Shown: piece by piece, positions 14,781-26,430 of the stretch
How positions within the stretch are numbered: the stretch's first letter is position 1
Layout of the letters: the number at the start of each line of letters is the position of its first letter
DNA from: Syngnathus acus
Lineage: Eukaryota; Chordata; Actinopteri; Syngnathiformes; Syngnathidae
Length of the DNA: 64,000 bases
Assembly (NCBI RefSeq): GCF_901709675.1
Contig: NC_051100.1
Location: forward strand, 248,001-312,000
Direction: 5' to 3'
Notes under the pieces: generated by a model
What the model was told of the DNA's origin: nothing
Database searches by the model: none
Seen by the model: only the letters and a program-made list of their open reading frames with translations
Program-made: the position numbers and the translations under genes

Positions 14781-17700
14781 CTGTCAGATGCTTTGGAAGC
14801 AAAAGAGAAAAGAAGAGAAGGAGACATCGGACTTAGCACTCAATGGCAATGCATTCCTCTAGCGTTGCCCTGCTGCTTGCCTTGCTTGAGGCTTTGCTTC
14901 GCATTTGGGCTCACTCGTGTTCAAACACTATGGCTATTATTCGTCCGTGAAACGGCATTTTGTTCTAAAAACGTCTTGGCGCGCTTCGCATTCCTCCAGG
15001 CGACCAAAGAAGGTCAGAGTGCACTGCCATTTACGTTTCATACATTCGGGACACAAAAAGCACTAACTATGGATAAGGTCAAATAAACCATCAAAGAAAA
15101 TGTCACACGTTTCCATTCGGAATATCTGCTGACCAAAGAGGAGGAAAATGCAGTGCAAAGAACCCCCCAAATAATCACGAGACACAATACACGATATCGA
15201 GAGCCACTTTTAAATTTGACCCTGATCTGGAGCACTTTGACCAAAGGTTTACTTACCGGGATTATTCTGCCAGATGCCGGATTAAACCTCTTCGGCCATT
15301 TAAAATTGTCGTCGTGAATTTCCACGCAGTCCGGGAGAGTTCATTGTACACTACGAGAGATGGACGGCATAGCTGAACAAGTCACGTTGGGCTTCGAGTG
15401 CAAAGCCACTGCGTCCGTCCGTGGGTAAGGCTTCATAAACCGCAGAGCATGTCTCACTTCCTTCCTTCCTTCCTTCCTTCCTTCCTTTGGCTGTGCACAA
15501 GATCCGATACACAAGCTGGATAGTGTCATCACATGACGGACTGCAACGTGACAGACCAAGAGAAAGACCTGCGGGAAGCAATTAAGTCTAAGTCAATTTA
15601 GATGAGGAAAAATCCAGAAGGGCGGGGGGGGGGGGGTCAAAAAGCAAAGGCTAGCAGCAGAGTGGAGGACAAGAAATGAACAAAACACAGATGAACAAAG
15701 AAAGAAAGAAGAAAGAAGAAAAGAAAGAAAGAAGAAGAAAAACCAAGAGGAAGAGGAAGTGGGACAATGAGCCCCGTTGTGAACAAATCAAAAGGTCGAG
15801 GTTAAAGGAAAAGTATTGAGGAAGTCGCTCGGTCGCTCGGTCGGTCGGTCGGTCAGTCGCTCGCTCGGTCAGTCGCTCCGCTCGCTCGGTCAGTCGCTCG
15901 CTCGGTCAGTCGCTCGGGGAGGATTAGCGCTCGATTCCGAACGGCGCCTTAAGCTCCGTGTGACACACAAATAAAGACAAGGGAAGCAAACAAGAGTCAT
16001 ACAAAAGAAAAGAAAAACTACTAGAAGACGCATTTCACCAACTACAGACTCAAATCTAGATTTGTGAAAGTTGTACAAATGCCAAGCACAACTGATATTT
16101 GTCACTCAGTTTAAGTTTGAACGTGGTGATTTGTTTTGTTCTTGATAGGAACGGAATCAATATTGTTCATTCCTCTCCAAATGGCTGAATGGTCACGTGC
16201 AGCTTGGGTCTTAATCTAACAAATGCGATCGCAGTCATGTGCAAATGGTCTTTTTTTTTCTGTCCACTTGCAATGAAGGAGAGTAGTGTGTGTGTTCTTC
16301 TCAGACTGATCCTTGAGTTCGCTTGGACTTGACCTCAACTAATTCACAATGAAAAGAAGCGTTTGTTCACATTTAAAAGAAAATCTCCCAATTAGTCTTC
16401 AACTGAAAAAAATGGTGAAGATCATCTGGCCGGCAGACTTTGGGCAGCGTATGCGACAATAGCCCATTTTATGTTGTTCATGTGAGCTGCCTTGAAAATG
16501 GAGCTCAATCGGGATTTGTATGCACTTGTCCATAGAGCATCTCCTTCCTGTCGGGGAGAGTGCGTCCTAAACAGGCCAAACTCTTTTTGTATGAAATGCT
16601 GCCATTTATTTTGGCCAAGCATTTGGGGGATTTTGCTCAAGCATTTTCGTTCAGTGGCCATATATTGTTGACTCTTGCACGCATTTTGCAAGCCTGCCTA
16701 TTACTTGAATCAAATATCAGGAATTCAAAAGTGGGTTTTGTCTCTCTGCTCTGGCCCCTCCCGTCCTGTCACGCTCGGCACGTAACGGCCACATAATGGG
16801 CACTCATCAGCTCCCCTATTTAAACTGCGGGCCACTTGCTTTCTCTGGAGCTCGGTGTAGAATTTGGGCCACCTTCTCACGGGCACGTCAATGGAGACGC
16901 TAAGGGCCAAATGAGTTCCAAGCATTTCCAAACTAATGACACACTCACACACACCTGCTAAACAATGTACAGTCCATTGTTTAGCTACTGTCAATCTGCT
17001 ACGCCTTCACCAACACATTCTTCAACATAGGTGTGTCTACATGCTGAAGGCAGGTGGGCGGGCGGGCGGACAAGTGACAAGTTATAACTTGTCTGGTCCT
17101 TGTTTTTATATTCGCCAATAAAAACATAAAAATCAGACATTTGGTTCACTGCTTTATATGACAATATGTATATGTGTTTTACGTTGTTATATGAGCTGGT
17201 GTCCCCAAAATTAACAAATGTCGGCATAACGTTTTTTTTTTCAACCTTTTATTCAAACACTAACACATTCGATATATAATAACACCATCAACTACAAGCC
17301 AACAAAAACAAAATGAAAACATCAATGTCGGCATAAAGTGTGTCGGCTGGCAATGGCAGAGCAGCAATGCTGTCTGTCACTCACTCATTCACTCGTGAAG
17401 ACCAATCAGCAGCGCCAGCTGATTCGTTTGAACGAATCGTTTGAGTGAACTGATTCTAAAGATTCAGTTCACCTAAAAGAACTGGAATGCACATCACTAT
17501 TAGAGAGTGAACGCACATTGTTTTATTTTGCTCTGCTCTGGTCAGGTCAAACAGGATAGGCTCAAACAGACTTGCTAAGCATTCTAAAGAATGAATCTAG
17601 AAAGAGTTTCTTGTTTCATTTACTGTGTTCACAAACGCTCCAATGATCATCAGTGCTATGGAAGCAAAAAGCACATTATCTAACCCTTACACCTGATTGT

Positions 17701-17806
17701 ATGCAAAAATCCCAAAGGCAGTCAATCACAGCTGCTCCCCTCTTCAAAATGATTTGCATTTGATAGCATTTCCAAACCATTGACATTGCAGAGCAAGAAT
17801 TGTATC
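14781..17806. other. Stretch between transporter and lectin 1
   Basis: The transporter's first exon and promoter should be here but I could not place them. It contains CTTC repeats (about 15460-15490), a G-run near 15625, GGTC/GCTC repeats (15830-15920) and, at 17370-17500, a segment with nested GAATCGTTTGAGTGAACTGA-like direct and inverted pieces that looks like a dispersed fish repeat. No firm coding exon. Confidence 0.45.
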
Positions 17807-18916
17807 TTAAAAGTGATTCTGATCTTTTGCACACACGAAGGGTAGTCGACCACGACAGTTGCGATCATTCCACTGATCGTTATCTGTAGGAAGACAAAAG
17901 AGAAGACACATTCTTTTCTTGTCCATTCCTTTCATGGCGGTTGGTTCGCTCGCCCTTCCTCATGTACCTACTTGGGAAGTTGATCTCGACACAGTCTTGA
18001 TTGTTGTTCATGGTTGGCCTGCCAGGACCCCAGTCGAAGAAATCCACCGCTGAGCCATCCGTCCATAAATAATCTCCATCCTGAAAGAGGATGTTACATT
18101 TTTTGCTCTTCAAAAAATGACCCTTTCACTTCCAGGGAAGCTGAATGAATGTCTGAATGAATGAACGAATGAATGAATGTATGAATGAACGAATGAACGA
18201 ATGAACGAATGAACGAACGAAGGAACGAATGAATGAACGAATGAACGAACGAATGAACGAATGAATGTCGGAACGGCCCAATGGACTGACATCAGCTTGT
18301 TGAAAAAACCAAAAGCTTGGACGTTACCACGATCCGGTCATATAGTCCAATCCAAGTCCGCGCAAAAGAGCCAGCCCCTGCCAGAATCACGTGGCGGACT
18401 ACTTCATTTTCAAGTTGACTGTGGATGGAAACCAGGTTTCCGCCGAGAATGTTGCAGACAGTCTAAGGGTGGAAAAAGCAAATTACAAGATGAACAGAAG
18501 CCAAAAGAAAAAAAGCCCATCTAGTTTTCATTTCTGCGTCAGCAAAGGTTGTACCTCCGCAAGTCGGAAATTTAATGGCTCGTTTTGGAAGATGAAACAG
18601 CGGGTGTCCAACTTAGTCCAGCCGGCAGGGCAACGAGGTCCTGCCACATATTTGACAATCAAAAGCAGTTCAGAGAGTTAAGGAGCCAACGGCAAGATGC
18701 CTTGTTGTTCGCAAACGCTATTCCAGACGGTTACCGACCTTTTTGGACGGAAGCGGCCCACTGTGAGAAAGGAACAAAAGAGTCAATCCTTTTTCACAAA
18801 TATGGATGGAACAACCGGCAGTCAAATAGGGTGAGCGCAAGCCACCCAGACATTGTTCAACTTACACTTCCACTGATGCCGCCACACAAGAGTAACACGC
18901 CAAGGGCAAACTGCAT
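17807..18916 (-). CDS. Secreted C-type lectin, copy 1
   Basis: Small secreted protein of a signal peptide plus one C-type lectin domain, 159 residues. Exons on the minus strand: 18866-18916 (ATG), 18739-18760, 18555-18640, 18328-18462, 17972-18080, 17807-17883 (TAA); lengths 51, 22, 86, 135, 109, 77 nt, identical to copy 2. Exon 1 is a hydrophobic leader, MQFALGVLLLCGGISGS. The domain shows CPAGWTKLDTRCF, TVCNILGGNLVSIHS, WIGLYD, QDCVEI, QWND and PFVCA, giving the six cysteines of a long-form domain. The usual EPN/QPD sugar motif is replaced by RPT after WGPG, while WND is kept, so ordinary calcium-dependent sugar binding is doubtful. No frameshift or stop. Family name (nattectin-, ladderlectin- or AFP-II-like) is not resolved. 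Confidence 0.87.
18144..18262. repeat. AATG/AACG tetranucleotide repeat in lectin 1 intron 4
   Basis: Interrupted tetramers between lectin exons 4 and 5. The matching intron of copy 2 (21461-21553) carries the same repeat in reverse complement with different length and interruptions. Confidence 0.9.
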
Positions 18917-19220
18917 CTGTCAAATAAAAGAGAAAAGCATTTTGTGTTCAATTGAATGTCGACTTTGCCAATATCAAAGAGGTTTGGGTGCCATTTGATG
19001 ATGAACAAGCCTCGTTCCATCTGCTGCTTGTGCTGAGCAATCTGAAGCAAAGAGCGCGACTAGCGGCTTTTCAATCTTGGCCTGACCTTAACTTCGAAGC
19101 TCATGTTTTGTAATCCGTAAAGGTGGTCAGACTTTGTCTTGGCGTGCTGCAGTTTTCTTTGGTGTCTTCCCACACGGCAGGACTGTGTTCAGCTGAGTCC
19201 CAATTTCAACTTGGATGCCT

Positions 19221-19227
19221 TTTTATA
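19221..19227 (-). promoter_or_regulatory. TATA box candidate for lectin copy 1
   Basis: TATAAAA on the minus strand, about 305 bp upstream of the start codon; it implies a non-coding leader exon before the ATG exon. Position only, no transcript evidence. Confidence 0.4.
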
Positions 19228-19320
19228 TGCGTGCGTGCATGCGTGTGTGTGCAGTTCACTAACTTTGCCTCAGGGCCACAAGTCAATATGTAAAGTGAGT
19301 TATGTACATCTGAGCTCAGC

Positions 19321-19596
19321 CTGCCTGCGTGGCTGCCTGCGTGGCTGCCTGCCTGCCTGCCTACGTGGCTGGCTGCCTGCCTGCGTGGCTGCCTGCATGG
19401 CTGCATGGCTGCCTGCCTGCGTGGCTGCCTGCATGGCTGCCTGCCTGGCTGCCTGCCTGCCTGCCTGGCTGGCTGGCTGTGTGGCTGCGTGGGTGCCTGC
19501 CTGCCTTCCTGGCTGTGTGGCTGCCTGCCTGCCTTCCTGGCTGCGTGGCTGCCTGCCTTCCTGGCTGCCTGCGTGGCTGCCTGCCTGCCTGCCAGC
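19321..19596. repeat. CTGC/CTGG/GTGG-type tetranucleotide array
   Basis: Mixed CTGC, CTGG, GTGG and ATGG units over about 275 bp. Long open frames on both strands are repeat artefacts. Confidence 0.95.
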
Positions 19597-20650
19597 GGAG
19601 GAGGGTTCAGCCAGCGTCTTGCTCTGGGACACTTGGACCATGAGGATTGAAGGGACAGCCCGCAACGCTCTAGCACCGCAGTCACTCCGCAAACGCAACT
19701 TTCACCCTTTGGCTTTCACCACTTCAATAAATACAGACGTCCTAATAATGGGCTGACTGGTATATGTTGGCGCTGCGTCGCTTCCAGCAGGTTGCTGGAC
19801 TATAGGGTGGCCATTTCCCATCACTTGCTACAAATTGATACATATATTGCTGAATTTCAGATCTTATTCAGTTTGGAGGACCTACAAATTGAATTGCATT
19901 GACGTGGCTAAAAGAGCATGTTAGGGTTTACAGTGCAAATGCTTCAAAAGGGCATACTGTCTCCGTGTGGTTCTTGCAAAATAAGTTAGAGTGAGCACCA
20001 CTCTAACAGAGCATGTTCTGATTTTTAGATATTGCTGGTCCTTGGCCAACATCTGGCTTCTTTGAAGCGCAAGTATGTCGGCTTTGTTTTGGTCATTATT
20101 TGGAATGATCTATTTCTTTTCACTTGCATATGTTTTTTCAAAATTGGAGATCTTTCAGATTCACATTCATTTGTTTTGGTTTTCTTCCATGCACTCTTGT
20201 GTGACAGGTTCAAATGATTGCTTCTGGGTGGTACGAGCTGGGCGGGGCGTGGAATCAATCCAGCTTGGAAGCAGTCCCAGAGACAGCATCAAAAGGTAAA
20301 TGTTGCTTTTGGACCAATTATAGCCTCCACCATACCAGGCACAAACCAATGGACTTGAATTGTGCTAACTTGCCCATCCCCAATGGTGTGAATGATTGAC
20401 GAATGACTGACACGATGGCTGCTTCTGGCTCGTCGATCTGGAATGGGCTTAATTACAAACTGACGAATGATTGACACGATGGCTGCTGTCCCAGTTCTGA
20501 CTTGATCACACGTTTACCTGTTTGCGTTATTGTACTGGAAAGGTACGTCTCTGTAATTACTACATTCATTACACAAAGTGCCAACTGTAAGCAACATTGA
20601 TTCCAGCGTGCGTGACCACTTCATAAAAATAACTGGCTGTCATTCATTTG

Positions 20651-20657
20651 TATAAAA
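20651..20657 (+). promoter_or_regulatory. TATA box candidate for lectin copy 2
   Basis: TATAAAA followed about 30 bp on by a CTTTCATTCAG segment. A leader exon probably ends AAAG at 20705 before GTAACA and splices to the ATG exon at 20808. The TATA neighbourhoods of the two copies differ, so the promoters are not part of the near-identical arms. Confidence 0.45.
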
Positions 20658-20807
20658 AGGTAAGTTGCGCTCTTTCATTCAGATCCCTCAGCAAAGGCAG
20701 CAAAGGTAACAAGGCTTGTTCATCATCAAATGGCACCCAAACCTCTTTGATATTGGCAAAGTCGACATTCAATTGAACACAAAATGCTTTTCTCTTTCAT
20801 TTGACAG

Positions 20808-21894
20808 ATGCAGTTTGCCCTTGGCGTGTTACTCTTGTGTGGCGGCATCAGTGGAAGTGTAAGTTGAACAATGTCTGGGTGGCTTGCGCTCACCCTATTT
20901 GACTGCCAGTTGTTCCATCCATATTTGTGAAAAAGGATTGACTCTTTTGTTCCTTTCTCACAGTGGGCCGCTTCCATCCAAAAAGGTCGCTAACCGTCTG
21001 GAATAGCGCTTGCGAACAACAAGGCATCTTGCCGTTGGCTCCTTAACTCTCTGAACTGCTTTTGATTGTCAAATATGTGGCAGGACCTCGTTGCCCTGCC
21101 GGCTGGACTAAGTTGGACACCCGCTGTTTCATCTTCCAAAACGAGTCATTAAATTTCCGACTTGCGGAGGTACAACCTTTGCTGACGCAGAAATGAAAAC
21201 TAGATGGGCTTTTTTTCTTTTGGCTTCTGTTCATCTTGTAATTTGCTTTTTCCACCCTTAGACTGTCTGCAACATTCTCGGCGGAAACCTGGTTTCCATC
21301 CACAGTCAACTTGAAAATGAAGTAGTCCGCCACATGATTCTGGCAGGGGCTGGCTCTTTTGCGCGGACTTGGATTGGACTATATGACCGGATCGTGGTAA
21401 CGTCCAAGCTTTTGGTTTTTTCAACAAGCTGATGTCAGTCCATTGGCCGTTCTGACATTCATTCATTCATTCATTCATTCATTCGTTCGTTCAGACATTC
21501 ATTCATTCATTCGTTCGTTCAGACATTCATTCATTCATTCATTCAGACATTCATTCAGCTTCCCTGGAAGTGAAACTGTCATTTTTTGAAAAGCAAAAAA
21601 TGTAACGTCGTCTATCAGGATGGAGATTATTTATGGACGGATGGCTCAGCGGTGGATTTCTTCGACTGGGCTCCTGGCAGGCCAACCATGAACAACAATC
21701 AAGACTGTGTCGAGATCAACTTCCCAAGTAGGTACATGAGGAAGGGCGAGCGAACACCAACCGCCATGAAGGGAATGGACAAGAAAAGAATTTGTCTTCT
21801 CTTTTGTCTTCCTACAGATAACGATCAGTGGAATGATCGCGGCTGTGGTCGTCGACAACCCTTCGTGTGTGCAAAAGATCAGAATCACTTTTAA
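20808..21894 (+). CDS. Secreted C-type lectin, copy 2
   Basis: Inverted duplicate of the gene at 17807-18916, also intact with 159 residues. Exons: 20808-20858 (ATG), 20964-20985, 21084-21169, 21262-21396, 21619-21727, 21818-21894 (TAA). The leader exon encodes the same peptide as copy 1. Exon 2 is a 22-nt micro-exon with a weak GTCGCT donor, needed to avoid the in-frame TAA just after it. Differences from copy 1 are single residues in exons 2-5 (I/V in QK leader region, S/P in FQNESL, M/V in RHMI, A/G in DWAPG) and a cluster in exon 6 (RGCGRRQPF against RNCRGRLPF). RPT again replaces EPN; WND is kept. The polyadenylation signal at 22084 lies 190 bp after the stop. Confidence 0.88.
21461..21553. 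repeat. CATT/CGTT tetranucleotide repeat in lectin 2 intron 4
   Basis: Blocks of CATT and CGTT interrupted three times by CAGACATT; counterpart of the repeat at 18144-18262. Confidence 0.9.
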
Positions 21895-22083
21895 GCATTA
21901 TCACTCTGCAGACAATCAACTGTTCAATCGTTCTCGGAAATGCTATCAAATGATGAACTCCGTGTATCATTTTGCAGTAGGTAGCAGCTGTCATGGACTG
22001 CCTTTCATTTCTTTGCATCCAATCAGGTGTTAGGGATAGACTGTGGCGCATTTGTGATTCTTCAAGACAATCAATCAAACAAC

Positions 22084-22089
22084 AATAAA
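22084..22089 (+). terminator. Polyadenylation signal, lectin copy 2
   Basis: AATAAA 190 bp after the lectin 2 stop codon, followed by a T-rich stretch. Confidence 0.55.
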
Positions 22090-22974
22090 ATCATTCTATA
22101 TTCATTGTCTTCAATGCTTGTCTTTATTAGCGTTGCAAGTGTGTCAGCAGCAGGCTCATACAAAAGTAGTCCTACTGAATGATTCGAATGAAGTCGTCAT
22201 TCATCGCCGCTGGCCGGCCTGGTAAACAAGCTAGCGTTAGCCGTCTCGTTTGTATCCAACCTTCACGGTGCTATGGTGCCGAGCCAATTTGGTAGCGGTA
22301 GCAACGAGTAGCGGTCCACGGTATGCATCCCTACTATGCATGAAAGAAGAAGGAAAAAAGACATTGATCTCTGTTCTAACCCCCAACCCAACGCGGCACC
22401 GTTTTAATTGCAAAAGGTGCAGGCGAGCTCGGTAGGGAGGGAGGGAGGGACGAGCCGCCACTGTAGTGTAGTGACTATAGTCTACTTCCATGCCTTGTTG
22501 CCAAATCAACTGACCTAAATATGCTTGTAGGTGTGAAAAACCTCAGTGATGTCCTTTTCATTTCAATTTTACAAGTGCTCTTTAATCAGGAAAATCCAAA
22601 GCTGATCCCCCCCCCCCAATCACAGAATTATTTTTGCTAGTTGGTAATTATGACACGTTTTATGCATGTTACGTCAACTTGCTGTGTAAAACCTTTACCA
22701 TCTGCTCACAAATGGCTCTTTTCATTAAATCGCCTGTCCCATTTTTCGCTCGGCAATTTTCACATTTCAATCGTCTAAAACTTGTATTCGACAAACTCGC
22801 AAATATAAACGTGATGCTGCATGAGACACACTATTCATTTCACACTTAAATGCCCAGAATACATTGCGTATAAAGAAAAGAAGTCTTTTCTTTTTTCCTC
22901 TCGCAAAAACCCAGCCGACAAAATTGTTGACAAATCCGAGAACATCTAAGCAACTAAGAAAGATATCTTCTTTT
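22090..22974. other. Intergenic, nothing recognised
   Basis: Low-complexity runs only (GGGA near 22436-22450, C-run near 22609). No coding exon seen. Confidence 0.4.
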
Positions 22975-23375
22975 TGTCACGGATCGGAATGGAGCAGCTT
23001 GGACCAGCTTGGTTTACTGAGGGAAAAGGTAGTTGGACGGGAGGATGAAGGGGAACAGACGGACAAACTAACAGAACGACCTGACGACAAAAGCAACAAC
23101 AGGACTGACCGACAAAGACGCGAGACAAAAAGACAGCAACGACCCGACAGGGGAGGGGAGGGGAAGGGGAGGGGGGGGGGTGGGGGGGGAGGGAGGCGAG
23201 GGGCAGACAGGACTTAAATACCAGACAGGTAACGAGAGGCAGGTGAGAATGATCACACTGATCATGGGCACACAGGAGGGGAGGGGAGGGGAGGGGAGGG
23301 GAGGGGAGGGGCGACGCCAACACAAACCATGGCAACCTAGACACATCATAAAGCAACCGGGGACGAGTCGTGACA
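22975..23375 (-). mobile_element. Solo-LTR-like element, family B copy 1
   Basis: Starts TGTCACGGATCGG and ends GTCGTGACA on the plus strand, flanked by a perfect 5-bp duplication CTTTT (22970-22974 and 23376-23380). On the minus strand it reads TGTCACGACTCG... with a TATA-like TATTTAAGTCC near 23220. Contains GGGGA runs at about 23150-23200 and 23278-23310. Same family as 38662-39072 and 46510-46850. LTR identity is inferred from TG...CA ends and 5-bp duplication. Confidence 0.75.
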
Positions 23376-24144
23376 CTTTTTTGTATTGGTGAAAATACAA
23401 ACAGTCCATCTTTGCTTGCGATAGATATTTTAAGTCATGGGGGAAAGGGCTCAAACTGCACTTAATAAATAGAGATGGCGTTGCAGATAAGGCTCACTTT
23501 CGAGTCTTTGTCGCTCTCACAACACAGATAAAAATATATGAGTGATGACAGCCGCTCCCTCCCCTCCCCTCCCCTCCCGCTTATCTCTTCTCTCACTTTC
23601 ACTTCTGTTTGTGCTCGCATTATACTGCTCAACCACTAGAGGGAGTATGCTCACCGCCGTATGTGACTCAACAAGTTAGAGATGAGAAAATACTACTTCC
23701 TTTGTTCACCTTGCCGGTTTGCAAAAAAAAAGATTGTAGGATAACTTCCCCCCAACTCTGACAGTTTGTATTCTTAGACATGGCTTTTCCGTTACTATTA
23801 GGAAAAAAAGACAACCGCTTGAAAACATATCAAACTGAACTATTTCTTGATTGAGATTTGTAGCAAATCATTGACGCAATCTGCATGAAATGTATTACGG
23901 AAGAGAGTTGCTTTACGTGATCTCCATCCACCGCTGTGTGCGTGTGTGCGTGCGTGTGCGCGCGCCTGTATGCGCGCGTGTGTGCGCGCGCATAATGCTC
24001 TGTCTCAATCTGTCAGGCAGTGTGACACTGAAATCGATCTTGTGGTGGGCAGGAGAAAGGAAATGAAAAGAGCGGACAGTCATTAAAGCCCTTGGTGTAA
24101 GTTAGCTGTTGTGTCTTTCTGTTTAGATGAATGGATTTGAGTCT

Positions 24145-24148
<4 letters not shown>

Positions 24149-24179
<31 letters not shown>

Positions 24180-24200
24180 CCACGCAGGCAGGCAGCCACG

Positions 24201-24251
<51 letters not shown>

Positions 24252-24284
24252 CCAGGCAGGCAGCCACGCAGGCAGGCAGCCACG

Positions 24285-24315
<31 letters not shown>

Positions 24316-24353
24316 CCAGGCAGGCAGGCAGGCAGCCAGGCAGCCAGGCAGGC
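24149..24353. repeat. GGCA/GCCA/CGCA tetranucleotide array
   Basis: About 205 bp of GGCA with regularly placed GCCACGCA and GCCA variants; repeat-generated open frames on both strands. Confidence 0.95.
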
Positions 24354-24700
24354 GGTGGCTTTTGTGCCTATACGTATGTTATTGTGCTTAACCTCTATTT
24401 TATATGTGGTCACACCATTAGGTGTATTGTTTAGTGTGATTACAGTATAATATCAAAGCAAACGCTGCATCAACATTTCTGACAATAATAGATTAGATCT
24501 TGGATTGACACGGTCAACACTCATTCATTTTGTTCGTGTACTTTACAATACAATTACAATATAGAGTAAAGGGAAATGTGCTTTCGGCAGTTTGCAAACA
24601 TATTTTATTAAGGCGGCGCTAGACTTATAATCATATCAACATAATTTTCAGTGGTAGTGTACTCGTGTGGTCACATAATAAGTGGAAAGGAATGTGCAGG

Positions 24701-24835
24701 CTACATGAACTTGTTTTCTACAAAGTATTGTGGAACAGGATGTCCAGACAGGGAGGACATCTCAAGGCCGGTGAGGAACGCGAATAACAACTCGTCTTGG
24801 TGGTCCAGACACCTGCGCTGAGCAGCGGAAAACAC
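24701..24835 (-). CDS. Candidate terminal coding exon, unknown gene
   Basis: After a TCCTCCTCGTTTAG acceptor the minus strand is open in phase 0 for 44 codons and ends in TAG. The peptide contains RRCLDHQDELLFAFLTGL and GHPVPQYFVENKFM, which looks like a genuine globular C terminus. I found no upstream exon at higher coordinates and do not recognise the family. It could be the end of a real gene whose other exons I missed, or a relic. Confidence 0.25.
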   Translation of the reverse strand: MFSAAQRRCLDHQDELLFAFLTGLEMSSLSGHPVPQYFVENKFM

Positions 24836-25605
24836 CTAAACGAGGAGGAGATGACCATCGACCAATCGCCGCACAATATTTTGCATGCTTGAATATTCAT
24901 ATTGTGTTTCTTTAAAACTGGGCAACCCGGAAGAATGTGTTGTCTCTTGATGGTCACAAGAACACACGAGCTTTAGTGTGTGAGGGACCCGGGGGACCCA
25001 GGCGCCTGCCTGTATTAGCTTGCTTTGTCAGGATTAAACAATTGGTAAATTCGGCCTAATTGACAAATCTACTGGTCTTCTCTTTGACAGAACGAACTCG
25101 CAAAATTGTTAGGTGTACCAGTGTGTGGATTAGGACATAACGATTCATGTGTTAAGTGTTGATCGCAATTTGGAGTCAGATCAATAACTAAAATCCGTAG
25201 CTTAACAAGAGTAAAACTGGATCAGATGTTTTCATATTTGATCTTAGTTCTCGACAGTAGGCTATGCTATTTGGATTGTCAAAATATTAGCCACAGCTCT
25301 CAGTATGATGATGGAAAACCGTTGTCCAGTACCACTTCACTGCATTGTGCGTACTGTATACAGGGTAGTGAATACCACACTGACAGTCAAGCAAAACAAA
25401 TAGCATTGTTGTATTGGCAAAAGCAGAATTTCTTGATAGAGCTACTTTTTGCGAGTGGACACTCATTACAATGTGCAAGTGTTCCTCAGTCTTGAAGTGC
25501 CTGCAGATCATGTGCTCAGAAAATACGTATATTAGAACCTAATACAATAAATGACATCAGACAATGTTGAATTATTTAGTTGCCGTCTCCATTGAGTTCA
25601 TATTA

Positions 25606-25660
25606 CAATAGAATAGAATAGAATAGAATAGAATAGAATAGAATAGAATAGAATAGAATA
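25606..25660. repeat. AATAG pentamer repeat
   Basis: Eleven or so perfect AATAG units, probably the tail of an inverted L2-like retroposon; the same pentamer recurs at about 34104-34167. Confidence 0.85.
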
Positions 25661-25799
25661 GTAGGCCACTCACTCATTGGAGTGGTTCACTCACCTCAAT
25701 TCTGTACAGGCACGGTGGTTTCAGTTCATACTCAGTGTGAGTGTGATTGGTTGTTTGTCTCAACAGTATAGTGTCTGCAAGGCTCAAATTATTTATAGT

Positions 25800-26063
25800 A
25801 CAGTCACCCCCTGTTTTTTCGCGGGAGATGCGTTCCAGAACCACCCGCGGAAAACGAAAATCCGCCAAGTAGAAACGGTATATGCATTCGTGTGTTTCTT
25901 GTTGGCCGCTAGAGGGCGTGGGTGTATTGCAAGTCAATTAGAAGAGTGCTTTTTCTTGAATCAAACAATGCAAAATGTCCATCCACCTTTAGAAATAGCA
26001 CACTACACTAACCCGGCCGGGGCGGAGCGGGGCGGGGGACATCATGCATAGCCAAACCAAAGT
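25800..26063. mobile_element. Dispersed repeat family C, copy 1
   Basis: Shares several blocks in order with 30318-30582: GATGCGTTCCAGAA, TCTTGTTGGCCGCTAGA, GGCATGGGTGTG-like, CTACACTAACCC and CAGCCAAACCAAAGTGAGT-like. The left part (TTTTTTCGCGGGAGATGCG... GAAAATCCGCCAAGTAG) resembles a common fish element with Cxx-rich CGCGGGAAA ends. Type and exact limits unknown. Confidence 0.55.
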
Positions 26064-26144
26064 GAGTACATTTAAAATGACTGCGATGGAAGGCCAGACA
26101 TACCAACACCACAACACACTATTCAGTTCTGTTATATTGAGGAA

Positions 26145-26148
<4 letters not shown>

Positions 26149-26233
<85 letters not shown>
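26149..26233. repeat. GT dinucleotide microsatellite
   Basis: About 40 GT units, then degenerate GTGC and CACGTGCGCG. Confidence 0.97.
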
Positions 26234-26238
<5 letters not shown>

Positions 26239-26430
26239 GCACGTGCGCGTGTGTTTGTGTGTGTGTCCGGCTTTGAGAGGGTAATCCATCTCCATCACTT
26301 AAATGATTATCCCCATTAATCTGCTGTAAACTAATAAAGTAAACAACATTCCCACCTCCCATCTCTCGTCCTCTGTGGGTGCAGGATCATTAAGTCTTTA
26401 GTACATTAATTTGTCTTCATGTTCCTCCAG

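Larger units (their letters stand above)
18917..20807. other. Spacer between head-to-head lectin genes
   Basis: Shared 5' sequence of the two arms extends to about 19015 on the left and begins about 20715 on the right. The 1.7-kb centre is not shared. It holds the CTGN array (19321-19596) and the two putative promoters. No other coding exon seen. Confidence 0.6.

Noticed and set aside
15255-15325. Minus-strand open segment (DCVEIHDDNFKWP) as the missing first exon of the sugar transporter
   Set aside because: No in-frame ATG and no resemblance to GLUT N termini; DCVEI is reminiscent of a lectin but there is no acceptor or partner exon.
20725-21466. Minus-strand frames antisense to lectin copy 2 and plus-strand frames antisense to lectin copy 1
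   Set aside because: They are shadows of the spliced lectin exons and introns; identical in the two copies only because the copies are duplicates.
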